Of a DNA stretch of 37,289 nt, positions 9,387-17,510 are shown piece by piece (within the stretch, counting starts at the first letter, position 1; each line of letters starts with the position of its first letter). Under the pieces are notes generated by a model. That model worked only from the letters and a program-made list of their open reading frames with translations, was not told the origin of the DNA and did no database searches. The position numbers were made by a program, and so were the translations under genes. This stretch comes from an uncultured Ectothiorhodospiraceae bacterium (GTDB lineage: Bacteria; Pseudomonadota; Gammaproteobacteria; UBA6429; Thiohalophilaceae): NCBI GenBank assembly GCA_947258695.1, contig CAMYJG010000021.1:1-37289 (forward strand), given 5' to 3'.

Positions 9387-9926
9387 ATGCTGACACCCAT
9401 TGTACTCAAAAATGATTTTTTATCTATTGAGCCTGTATCAATGCAGTGGCTTGATGATTTTCATGAATACTCAGTTAAAGAAGAATTGTATGACTACCTA
9501 GAGTTTAAACCGTTTCAGTCTATCGATGAGACCAGGGCTTACCTGCAAAAATTAATGAATCGTTCAGCTAAAGATACAGCACAATATTGGTTTATTAGGC
9601 TAATAGACGAGGACAAGGTTGTAGGTTCAGTTGGTTTGCATGGTCATGATCCAGTCAGGCAAAGCATTGAAATTGGATATGGAGTTTCACCTGATTACTG
9701 GGGGCAGGGCGTTTTTAGTTCGGCTGCTTTATTGTTAATTGAATATGTATTTAAAGATATTGGTGTTCATAGGCTTGTTGCCAGGACTGCATCTGAAAAT
9801 GAGGCTTCGATCAGAGGTCTGGAAAAGTTAAAGTTTAAACGAGAAGGGATTATGCGTGATTATTATAAGTTTTCAAATGGAAATTGGCATGATGCAATTT
9901 TGCTTTCCAGGCTAAGTACGGACTGA
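9387..9926 (+). CDS. GNAT-family N-acetyltransferase (RimJ/RimL type)
   Basis: A 179-residue acetyl-CoA-dependent acyltransferase. The GNAT core shows GSVGLHGHD, EIGYGVSPDYWGQGVFSSAA (the acetyl-CoA pyrophosphate loop) and the ARTASENEASIRGLEKLKFK segment usual in the RimJ/RimL subgroup. Flanked by ulosonate synthesis genes and an aminotransferase two genes on, it probably acylates an amino sugar, as the GNAT enzyme PseH does in pseudaminic acid synthesis. Canonical LegH is a hexapeptide-repeat protein, so this would be an unrelated solution if it serves the legionaminic pathway. Confidence 0.82.
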   Translation: MLTPIVLKNDFLSIEPVSMQWLDDFHEYSVKEELYDYLEFKPFQSIDETRAYLQKLMNRSAKDTAQYWFIRLIDEDKVVGSVGLHGHDPVRQSIEIGYGVSPDYWGQGVFSSAALLLIEYVFKDIGVHRLVARTASENEASIRGLEKLKFKREGIMRDYYKFSNGNWHDAILLSRLSTD

Positions 9927-9938
9927 ACTTAAAAAGAT

Positions 9939-10670
9939 ATGGTTTGTGCACTAATTACTGTACGTTCGACTTCTAGCCGACTTCCTGAAAAGTGTTTCCT
10001 GCCCTTTGGAGAATTCAGTGTTCTTGAACATATAATAAAACGTACGCTACATTTTGGTTTAGAACCTATTGTGTGTACAACGCGAGATAAGGATGATGAT
10101 AGGATTCAGCAATTAGCCTCTAGCTCAGGTGTGCGCTGTTTTCGAGGATCAACAATTAATAAGCTTCAACGATGGCGTGATTGCTGCAGGATGTTTGATC
10201 TCGACAAGTTCCATACTGTTGATGCCGATGATCCTTTCTTTGATGGCAGGCTCGTACTCGAAAGTATGAAAAAACTTAATACTGGGTATGATGTTATCGA
10301 ACCAACTATCTCATCTAGCGCAGGTGGTGCTAGTGTTGGTTATTCTTTGAGATATCAAATAGTAGAAAAAGCCTGTGAGAACTTAGAAGATACGGCTGAT
10401 ACTGAAATGATGTGGTATTTCCTTGAAAAGATACCCGGTGTAAGGAAATGTACACTAAACGAAATTGATTCTAATATACCGGATAAGCTTCGCCTTACTC
10501 TTGATTATGAAGAAGACTATTGGTTGCTACAGAGCGTTAGAAGAATGTTAGGAAATTTGGCGAGCAGGACCGAAATCAATCAACTCTTCATTGATAATCC
10601 GGATTTGTACAAAATAAACTGGTTCAGAAATGAAGAGTGGCAGGCGGGCCAGAAAGATAAAAGTATATAA
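9939..10670 (+). CDS. SpsF/KdsB-type cytidylyltransferase family protein
   Basis: A 243-residue protein of the cytidylyltransferase fold shared by KdsB, NeuA and SpsF. The N-terminal nucleotide loop reads VRSTSSRLPEK, as in SpsF-type proteins (RxxSSRLPGK), and HTVDADDPFFD carries the aspartates expected to bind the metal. SpsF-type members occur in surface-glycan loci, often beside NeuB-like genes. Here it would be the second CMP-transferase in the locus and may activate the product of the SAF-less synthase. The fold is clear; the substrate is inference. Confidence 0.78.
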   Translation: MVCALITVRSTSSRLPEKCFLPFGEFSVLEHIIKRTLHFGLEPIVCTTRDKDDDRIQQLASSSGVRCFRGSTINKLQRWRDCCRMFDLDKFHTVDADDPFFDGRLVLESMKKLNTGYDVIEPTISSSAGGASVGYSLRYQIVEKACENLEDTADTEMMWYFLEKIPGVRKCTLNEIDSNIPDKLRLTLDYEEDYWLLQSVRRMLGNLASRTEINQLFIDNPDLYKINWFRNEEWQAGQKDKSI

Positions 10671-10690
10671 ATTTAAGGGTTACATATTTT

Positions 10691-11899
10691 ATGGCAAATA
10701 GTGAAAAAGCATCTGTTGGTAAATTCTCTGGTAACGAACTTAAATACATTACGGAATACCTGGAACACGAGAATCCAAATAAAGATCCTCGATCATGGAC
10801 ACAACGACTAGAAGAATCATTTCGTAATTACATGGGTGTTAAACACGCGATTACTTGTAACTCAGGGACATCTGGATTACATATGGCGTTGGCTGCAGCC
10901 GGGGTTGGTCCTGGGGATGAAGTGATCAGTCCAGCACTTACTGTCGTGATGGATGCATATGCGATTCTACACAGGGGCGCGGTACCAGTATTTGCTGATG
11001 TTGACTTGTTAACATATAACATTTTGCCTGAAGATGTTGAAAGAAAAATTACTAAAAAAACAAAAGCAATTATAGTTGTGTCCCTTGAAGGGCTGTCGGT
11101 TCACATGAATCCTATCATGAAATTGGCTGAAAAATATAATTTGATAGTTATAGAAGATACTGCACAATCTTTGCTTGCAAAATACCATGGGAAATACACT
11201 GGAACCATTGGGCATATTGGTGTTTATAGTTTTGAAAATAAAAAACACATGACCTCAGGCAGTGAAGGTGGCATGGTTGTTACTAATGACGAAAGACTTG
11301 CTATAAGGGCAAGAAAATTCGGAGGTATTGGATACAAGCATATGTCGGCGGATGCAGGACGTACATCTTTAGCGCTATCATCTGTGCAAGATCCTGATTA
11401 CGAGAGATTTGATACTATTGGTTTAAACTATCGTATGTCAGAAGCTTGCGCAGCCATAGGGTTAGGCCAGTTTGAAAGAATTGAGAAAATAATTGAAAGA
11501 CGACAAGAGTCTGCGCAATTATTTTCTGATGCAATTGATGGTTGTGGCTGGATGGTACAACAATATGTGCCAGAAGGCTATGTGAATTCTTATTATACAT
11601 TTGCTGTCGATTATAAGGGCGAAGATAATATAGGAGTAAGCTGGAAGGAATTCTATGCTAGTTATGTAGAAATGGGCGGTGATGGTTTCTATAGTGCATG
11701 TGTTATACCATACTTGGAGCCAGCATTGCGTGACAAAGAAATAAATGGAAAGAAACTTAGTGATAGCAAATGTACTGTGGCAGAAGGATTGCAAAAAAGG
11801 ATTATGCAATTCAAGACAAATTATAGAGATATGGATATTGCAAAACGCAAGGCAGAAGTATTAAAAAAATTACTCTGTAGACTGGATATGCCAAAATGA
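10691..11899 (+). CDS. DegT/DnrJ/EryC1/StrS-family PLP aminotransferase
   Basis: A sugar aminotransferase that would convert a keto-sugar to an amino-sugar using glutamate. Family features are CNSGTSGLHMAL (PLP phosphate site), VIEDTAQS (Asp binding the pyridine nitrogen) and SFENKKHMTSGSEGG with the Schiff-base Lys185. LegC and PseC relatives usually read closer to NK-x-(I/L)-T-TGGGG; the SEGG form resembles perosamine-type or KdnA-type members more. It overlaps the next gene by 4 bases (ATGA), and a Gfo/Idh/MocA dehydrogenase follows, a natural keto-then-amino pair. It is the only aminotransferase in the window, so it could alternatively serve the legionaminic pathway. Confidence 0.85.
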   Translation: MANSEKASVGKFSGNELKYITEYLEHENPNKDPRSWTQRLEESFRNYMGVKHAITCNSGTSGLHMALAAAGVGPGDEVISPALTVVMDAYAILHRGAVPVFADVDLLTYNILPEDVERKITKKTKAIIVVSLEGLSVHMNPIMKLAEKYNLIVIEDTAQSLLAKYHGKYTGTIGHIGVYSFENKKHMTSGSEGGMVVTNDERLAIRARKFGGIGYKHMSADAGRTSLALSSVQDPDYERFDTIGLNYRMSEACAAIGLGQFERIEKIIERRQESAQLFSDAIDGCGWMVQQYVPEGYVNSYYTFAVDYKGEDNIGVSWKEFYASYVEMGGDGFYSACVIPYLEPALRDKEINGKKLSDSKCTVAEGLQKRIMQFKTNYRDMDIAKRKAEVLKKLLCRLDMPK

Positions 11900-12720
11900 A
11901 AAATAGTAGCCACGGAATATATGGAGCAGTTCAGGGCAGGTTGATACAATCTCCACCTGGAGAGTTACAGTGGTTTCCACAAGAAAACTGGGAATCCGAG
12001 TTTTTTTTAGCGAATGCTCTTGGGTTTTCTTATATTGAGTTGATAGCTGAAGAACAACATAATGAATTAAATCCTATATGGACAGATGCTGGAATAGAAA
12101 GAATAAAATCGCTAGTAGAGGACAACCAGCTAATTTTACCATCAATATGTAATGACTATATTATTCCTCACTCGTTACTAAATAGCTCTGAAGTAGTTGA
12201 GCAAACAAAATCTGTTATAGAACAAGGCAAAAAGCTTGGCGTGTCAATACTGGTATTACCACTATTTAAAGAAAGCGAGATAACAAAATATAACTACAAA
12301 AAATATGTAGATGTTTTGCATGATCTAGCTGAATTTTCAGAAGATAGAAGTATGACTGTATGTCTTGAAACTATTTTAACAGGTGATGAGTTGTTGGGCT
12401 TGTTTGAAGCGGTAAATCATAAAAATATAAAATGTGTTTTTGATACGGGCAATCGAATAGCATTTGGCCACGATATATATACTGACATTGTTAAACTTGG
12501 AGACCACATAGAGCATGTTCATATTAAAGATAAAAATGCTGATAATGAGAATGTATTTTTGGGTACTGGGTTAGTGAATTTCAATCGTGTTTTTGAATCA
12601 CTTAATACAATAAACTACCAGGGGCTTTATACTTTTGAAACAACACGAGGAAAGAATCCATTGAAGACTGCCAGGTTACACAAAGATACAATCGAGTTCT
12701 TCTTACAGGAAAACCTATAA
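11896..12720 (+). CDS. Xylose-isomerase-like TIM-barrel sugar epimerase/isomerase
   Basis: A 274-residue AP-endonuclease-2/xylose-isomerase-like barrel. Metal-ligand positions are visible in CLETIL (Glu), CVFDTGN (Asp), HVHIKDK (His and Asp) and TFETTRG (Glu), so a divalent-metal sugar epimerase or isomerase is likely. It is coupled to the upstream aminotransferase by an ATGA overlap and lies two bases before the Gfo/Idh/MocA gene, so these three act together. The family covers hexulose epimerases, inosose dehydratases and 3-dehydroshikimate dehydratases; the specific reaction is unknown. Confidence 0.75.
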   Translation: MKNSSHGIYGAVQGRLIQSPPGELQWFPQENWESEFFLANALGFSYIELIAEEQHNELNPIWTDAGIERIKSLVEDNQLILPSICNDYIIPHSLLNSSEVVEQTKSVIEQGKKLGVSILVLPLFKESEITKYNYKKYVDVLHDLAEFSEDRSMTVCLETILTGDELLGLFEAVNHKNIKCVFDTGNRIAFGHDIYTDIVKLGDHIEHVHIKDKNADNENVFLGTGLVNFNRVFESLNTINYQGLYTFETTRGKNPLKTARLHKDTIEFFLQENL

Positions 12721-12722
12721 CA

Positions 12723-13760
12723 ATGCATAAAAAAGCTTTATTTATAGGTCTAGGTGGGGCTGGGCAGAGACACTTGAGGAATTTTAAACAATTATATCCT
12801 GATTCGGATGTGGCTGCGATACGTAAAAAGAAACGAACATTTGAAATAGGTATTGATCTAAAGTCTAATGATACGGTCGACATTGTTGAAAAGTATAGAA
12901 TAACTGAGTACGAGGATATCAGTTCCGCGTGTTCATTCGAACCAGACTTTGCAATTGTGGCAAACCCAACATCATTACATTATCAGACAGCAATGGAATT
13001 GTTGGAGAATCGAATTCCTATGTTATTAGAAAAACCGGCATGTACGGAAAATGATAACATTCAATTAGTGTTACAAGCTGCTAAAAAAGCATCCGTTGAT
13101 TTGATGGTTGCATATCAATTGCGCTTCCATCCCTGTGTGACAGAAGCAAAGAAAATTATCGAGTCTGGTAACCTGGGAAAAATTCATTCTGTTGCAGCGC
13201 ATGTTCATTCTTATATGCCTGGGTGGCATCCATATGAAAAATATGAAGACTTATACGCAAGCAGGAAACAATTAGGTGGAGGTGTGATCCTTACTGAAAT
13301 ACATGAGATTGATCTGATATCCTGGTTCTTTGGCCTTCCTGATAGCGTTGTTGCTTTTGGCGGAAAGCTTAGTGATTATAATATTGATGTGGAAGATACT
13401 GTAACATCATTAATGTATTATCAGAATGAGCAGGGTAGTTTTCCTCTAACTTTAAACATGTCATTTATCCAGAATCCTCCGACACGCAACTTTTCTGTTT
13501 TTGGCGAACTAGGGAATATGCACCTGGATATTCCTAATGATGAACTGGCAATTAAATACCACAGCATAGAAGCCGAAGAAATCATGAAGTTGAAGGATTT
13601 TGACAGAAACTCCATGTTTGTAGATGAGTTAAAGCATTTTATAAGTGCAATCGATGAAAATAAACATTCAATGTTATCAATAGAGCATACTATGAAGGGC
13701 CAAATACTGGCGAACGCAGCCAAACATTCATTAAACGAAAACAAGATTATTCATTTATAA
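12723..13760 (+). CDS. Gfo/Idh/MocA-family NAD(P)-dependent oxidoreductase
   Basis: A 345-residue two-domain sugar oxidoreductase. The N-terminal Rossmann domain has GLGGAGQRHLRN, followed by the conserved LLEKPACT motif (catalytic Lys) and the second-domain GGGVILTEIHEIDL helix carrying the usual histidine. In comparable loci such enzymes oxidise a hydroxyl to a ketone for a DegT aminotransferase, for example WbpB with WbpE. Its position after the aminotransferase and TIM-barrel gene fits that. It closes the second biosynthetic block; a 76-base gap precedes the ABC transporter. Confidence 0.82.
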   Translation: MHKKALFIGLGGAGQRHLRNFKQLYPDSDVAAIRKKKRTFEIGIDLKSNDTVDIVEKYRITEYEDISSACSFEPDFAIVANPTSLHYQTAMELLENRIPMLLEKPACTENDNIQLVLQAAKKASVDLMVAYQLRFHPCVTEAKKIIESGNLGKIHSVAAHVHSYMPGWHPYEKYEDLYASRKQLGGGVILTEIHEIDLISWFFGLPDSVVAFGGKLSDYNIDVEDTVTSLMYYQNEQGSFPLTLNMSFIQNPPTRNFSVFGELGNMHLDIPNDELAIKYHSIEAEEIMKLKDFDRNSMFVDELKHFISAIDENKHSMLSIEHTMKGQILANAAKHSLNENKIIHL

Positions 13761-13836
13761 GCAGTTACCTATTATCAATACGACTCTACTCTATGCTTGG
13801 ATTGTATCTTTGAATGCTTTTATTATTATCTGCTAA

Positions 13837-15615
13837 ATGCTTAAACAAAATAAGCCAGCTATGCCATACTTAAAATTATGGCGTCATTTGAGTTATCGAA
13901 GACGAAAACAATTCTTTTTGTTGTCACTTCTTATGATATTTGCTGCCATGGCTGAAGTGATGACTCTTGGGGCTGTTTTACCTTTCTTGTCAGCGTTAAT
14001 TCAACCAGAAAAATTATTTCTGCATCCGTATGCACAACCATTCATTCAGTACCTTGATATTAAAGAACCTACGCAGGTTATTTTACCGTTCACACTGGTA
14101 TTTGCCTTAAGTGCGTTGATCGCTGGAATAATTAGATTATTAATGATTTATGTGTCAACGCGTCTTTCGTATGCGGCAGGAACGGATCTTAGTATTACTA
14201 TATATAAGAAAACCTTGTATCAGCCATATTCAGTTCATATGTCGAGAAATAGCAGTGAAGTTATTAACGGTGTTGTACGTAAAACAGATATAATAACTCG
14301 TAGTGTATTAATGTCGTTGTTAACGCTCATTAGTTCATCTGTGATTTTAATATTCATTGTGGTGACTTTGATTTTTCTTGAGCCAGTAGTTGCTATCCTA
14401 TCCTTTGTTGGTTTTGGTTCTATATATATAATAATAATTAGAGCAGTACGAAAAAAACTGGTAGAGAATGGTAAGTCGATAGCATTGGAATCAACACAGG
14501 TTGTGAAATTACTACAGGAAGGCTTAGGCGGGATAAGAGATATTATTATTGATGGGAGCCAGTCTCACTTTTATAACATCTATAAAAATGCAGATAAGAG
14601 ACTACGACAAACACAAGGGAGCAATCAGTTTCTTAGCATATTTCCACGTTATGCAATAGAATCGTTGGGGCTGATTCTTATTGCATATCTTGCATATAAA
14701 CTTAGTCTGCGCGAGGAAGGTCTTAGTAGTGCTGTGCCGATTTTAGGTGTTATGGCATTAGGTGCACAACGATTATTACCAATCCTACAACAATGTTATG
14801 CTGCAATTACTCAAATTAAAGGATCGCAAGCGTCATTGATGGATACTCTTGATCTATTGGAACAACCGCTTCCAACTAACTTTACACAGGAAAAAATAGA
14901 CCTAATACCCTTTAAAAAAGATATTAAATTGCAAAACGTAGGATTTCGTTATGGCTCTACCGAGCCGTGGGTTTTTCGCAATATTGATATCACGATACGA
15001 AAAGGTGAGCGTGTAGGATTTATTGGTTCGACAGGTAGCGGTAAAAGTACCCTGCTTGATATTATTATGGTGCTTCTAAGTCCTACTGAAGGAGAAATTA
15101 GAATTGATAACCAATGTTTGACACCTAATAATCTGCAAAACTGGCAAGCACATATTGCGCATGTGCCACAACAAGTATTTTTGTCTGATAACACAATTGA
15201 AGAAAATATTGCTTTTGGTATACCTGCTGATAAGATAGATAAATCACTTGTCATCCAGGCTGCAAAAAAGGCACAAATATATGACTTAATTGAAGGTTGG
15301 CCAGAAAAATGTCAAACAGTTATTGGTGAGCGAGGAACAAGATTATCCGGTGGACAACAACAGCGTATTGGTATTGCAAGAGCTCTGTATAAAAAAGCAG
15401 ATGTAATAATATTTGATGAAGCGACAAGTGCTCTAGATGCGGGAACTGAACGTGCGGTGATGGATTCGATTGAAAAATTGGATAGAGATCTAACTGTTCT
15501 GGTCATTGCGCACAGGCTTACAACATTACAGGGGTGTGATCGGATTATCGAGATAGGAGATTGTGGTGTTATGCGTAGTGGTACTTACAATAATATCATT
15601 GACAGCAGCGCATAA
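13837..15615 (+). CDS. PglK/MsbA-type ABC transporter (putative lipid-linked glycan flippase)
   Basis: A half-size ABC exporter of 592 residues: about six membrane segments in residues 20-320, then a nucleotide-binding domain. Walker A is GSTGSGKST (397-405), the signature LSGGQQQR starts at Leu503, and Walker B ends in Asp527-Glu528; a switch histidine follows in VIAHR. The size and single-chain layout resemble PglK, the Campylobacter flippase for undecaprenyl-linked oligosaccharide, rather than the two-protein Wzm/Wzt exporter. As no Wzx gene is seen, this is the best candidate for flipping the repeat unit. An ATG at 13861 is an alternative start. Confidence 0.85.
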   Translation: MLKQNKPAMPYLKLWRHLSYRRRKQFFLLSLLMIFAAMAEVMTLGAVLPFLSALIQPEKLFLHPYAQPFIQYLDIKEPTQVILPFTLVFALSALIAGIIRLLMIYVSTRLSYAAGTDLSITIYKKTLYQPYSVHMSRNSSEVINGVVRKTDIITRSVLMSLLTLISSSVILIFIVVTLIFLEPVVAILSFVGFGSIYIIIIRAVRKKLVENGKSIALESTQVVKLLQEGLGGIRDIIIDGSQSHFYNIYKNADKRLRQTQGSNQFLSIFPRYAIESLGLILIAYLAYKLSLREEGLSSAVPILGVMALGAQRLLPILQQCYAAITQIKGSQASLMDTLDLLEQPLPTNFTQEKIDLIPFKKDIKLQNVGFRYGSTEPWVFRNIDITIRKGERVGFIGSTGSGKSTLLDIIMVLLSPTEGEIRIDNQCLTPNNLQNWQAHIAHVPQQVFLSDNTIEENIAFGIPADKIDKSLVIQAAKKAQIYDLIEGWPEKCQTVIGERGTRLSGGQQQRIGIARALYKKADVIIFDEATSALDAGTERAVMDSIEKLDRDLTVLVIAHRLTTLQGCDRIIEIGDCGVMRSGTYNNIIDSSA

Positions 15616-15672
15616 TGTATTTTAGGTAAAACCGTCCTGCCATAATTGATTATTATTAAACATGCATAAAAT

Positions 15673-16512
15673 ATGAAAAATATCATCTTGGACAAATACA
15701 ATTTGGAAGGTAGAGCTGCCCTTATAACTGGTGGGGCAGGCCTTTTAGGTGTGGAGCATGCATATGCATTATTAACTCTTGGTGCTACTGTCATTTTGAC
15801 CGATTTTGATTATGAATCACTGATAGAAGCAGAAGAAAAACTAAAAGATAGAACTGATGCTGGCAAACTGATTATCCAGAAAATGGATGTTACAAGTTTA
15901 GTTGATATTAAAAATACTGCCGAACATATACAAAGCAACAGTCGTATTGATATTTTAATTAATAATGCAGCCATTGATCCCAAGGTAACAAAGAGCGATG
16001 GCATTCTTGAAACATCTCGATTTGAAAATTTCCCATTAGAACAATGGAATTTACAAGTGAATGTCGGCTTGACCGGCGCATTTTTGTGCAGTCAGATTTT
16101 TGGTAGCGCTATGTCACGAGATGATAAAGGTGGGGTGATTTTAAATATTGCATCTGATCTTTCTGTGATATCACCTGATCAACGTTTATACCGAAAAAAT
16201 GATATTGAAGATCATATGCAGCCAGTAAAACCTGTTACCTATTCAGTTATTAAATCTGGGTTGGTTGGGTTAACTCGCTATATCGCAACCTATTGGGCAG
16301 ACAAAGGTGTTAGAGCGAATGCTCTATCACCAGGTGGTGTTTTTACGGGACAAGACAATGATTTTGTGAAAAGGCTGGAAAACTTGATACCAATGGGGCG
16401 CATGGCAGATCGTGATGAGTATCACGCAGCCATTCAGTTTTTATGTTCAGATGCATCTGCATATATGAATGGTCAGAATATTGTAATGGATGGCGGCCGT
16501 TCGATTTGGTGA
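15673..16512 (+). CDS. PtmA-like short-chain dehydrogenase/reductase
   Basis: A 279-residue classical SDR with cofactor motif TGGAGLLG, NNAA in the central sheet, the catalytic serine in NIASDLS, and YSVIK (Tyr190, Lys194), ending in MDGG. It resembles PtmA of Campylobacter, one of the proteins assigned to the GDP-linked legionaminic acid pathway, and sits two genes before a PtmE-like gene. The insert RLYRKNDIEDHMQPVKPV before the active-site Tyr is usual in this subgroup. Its reaction here is inferred from that similarity only. The last 23 bases overlap the next gene. Confidence 0.8.
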   Translation: MKNIILDKYNLEGRAALITGGAGLLGVEHAYALLTLGATVILTDFDYESLIEAEEKLKDRTDAGKLIIQKMDVTSLVDIKNTAEHIQSNSRIDILINNAAIDPKVTKSDGILETSRFENFPLEQWNLQVNVGLTGAFLCSQIFGSAMSRDDKGGVILNIASDLSVISPDQRLYRKNDIEDHMQPVKPVTYSVIKSGLVGLTRYIATYWADKGVRANALSPGGVFTGQDNDFVKRLENLIPMGRMADRDEYHAAIQFLCSDASAYMNGQNIVMDGGRSIW

Positions 16513-17440
16513 TAACCTGTATAAGAATCTAAAAAACATTATTGCTAACTTGATATCTTTTCCGTTGAAAGAATTAATAAGAAAACATTTCCCACTCTTG
16601 TTTGTTGTAGTATTTCTATGCGTGAAGCTGTTGGTTATTCTTAAGCTGCTCCGTGTATCGAATCGATTTTATTATAAAGATCTTTTACGGTTTAAAGAAA
16701 AAAAACAAGAGGTTGTGATACTTGGGTCTGGCCAGACAATAAATGAGCTGACAGAAAGTGATTATGCGGCTATTTCTGAGCGTGTTTCGATAGCTCTGGG
16801 ACGATGGATCTATAAGGATTTTGTGCCGGATATATATATATTAGAGGCAAATGAATCAGAAAAAATGATTATATGGTTAAAAGACTTTTGTAATCTTTTA
16901 CTCAAAAGAATGTCAGACTATAAAAACACCATCATAATTATTGATGGAGCAAAAGGCTCAAAAAAAATAAGGAATATTGTGGATGAAATGCTGCCAGTAT
17001 CAATCAGAAAAAATATTAGATTCTCTATTACTTTAAAGTCGCCATCAGGTTCAACAGAAGTTTTTTCGACTTTTTTAAGAATAATATTGAAATCAAGAAT
17101 TTATAGGTTTTACAACGTATTATTACATTGTCGCTCGAGTACAGTTATGGCTACATTATTAGGATTATATTTTAGGCCAAATAAGATTATATTGGCAGGT
17201 GTCGATGGTTATGCAGGTTATTTTGCGTCTTCTGATAATGCTCGGTTCCATGGAGATTATGGAGGGCTAGATAAAAACTATAATTATAGTTTGCATAGCA
17301 CAGCTAATCCTGAGTTCGGATTGCCAACGGTCACTGATTGTATCCGTGTGATATCAGAAGATGTTGTTCCATGTGAAGTTACATCTGAACATACAGTCTT
17401 AAGCAAATATCTACTGATTTGTTCTTTTGATCAAAAGTAA
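16490..17440 (+). CDS. Membrane-anchored protein, putative GT42-like sialyltransferase fold
   Basis: I do not recognise this 316-residue protein by name. A single strong membrane segment lies at about residues 34-56. The soluble part begins with VVILGSGQTINEL (Gly79-Ser-Gly81), then HCRSSTVMATLLGL...KIILAGVDGY (Asp239) and a conserved-looking histidine in YSLHSTANPEFG (His269). This order of a GxGxS-like loop, a serine-threonine segment before a helix and strand ending in xGxD, and a late catalytic-type His resembles Campylobacter CstII (GT42), and more loosely the MAF/DUF115 proteins. A role as ulosonic acid transferase would fit the locus. It starts inside the upstream SDR with no strong ribosome site. 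Confidence 0.55.
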   Translation: MAAVRFGDNLYKNLKNIIANLISFPLKELIRKHFPLLFVVVFLCVKLLVILKLLRVSNRFYYKDLLRFKEKKQEVVILGSGQTINELTESDYAAISERVSIALGRWIYKDFVPDIYILEANESEKMIIWLKDFCNLLLKRMSDYKNTIIIIDGAKGSKKIRNIVDEMLPVSIRKNIRFSITLKSPSGSTEVFSTFLRIILKSRIYRFYNVLLHCRSSTVMATLLGLYFRPNKIILAGVDGYAGYFASSDNARFHGDYGGLDKNYNYSLHSTANPEFGLPTVTDCIRVISEDVVPCEVTSEHTVLSKYLLICSFDQK

Positions 17441-17481
17441 AAATCCTTCAGGTGTATTTAATTTTATCGAGCTCTGAATTG

Positions 17482-17487
17482 TATAAT
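17482..17487 (+). promoter_or_regulatory. Possible -10 element before the PtmE-like gene
   Basis: TATAAT at 17482-17487 is a perfect -10 hexamer, 23 bases before the GTG start at 17511. No good -35 is seen at 16-18 bases upstream (TTTAAT at 17457 is 19 away). In AT-rich sequence this may be chance; a weak internal promoter is possible. Confidence 0.25.
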
Positions 17488-17510
17488 AAAAACCAAATTA
17501 TAAAACGAAA

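Noticed and set aside
13797-13826. TTGGAT and TATTAT before the ABC transporter as a promoter
   Set aside because: The implied start would leave only a few bases before the ATG at 13837, and the hexamers are weak in AT-rich DNA.
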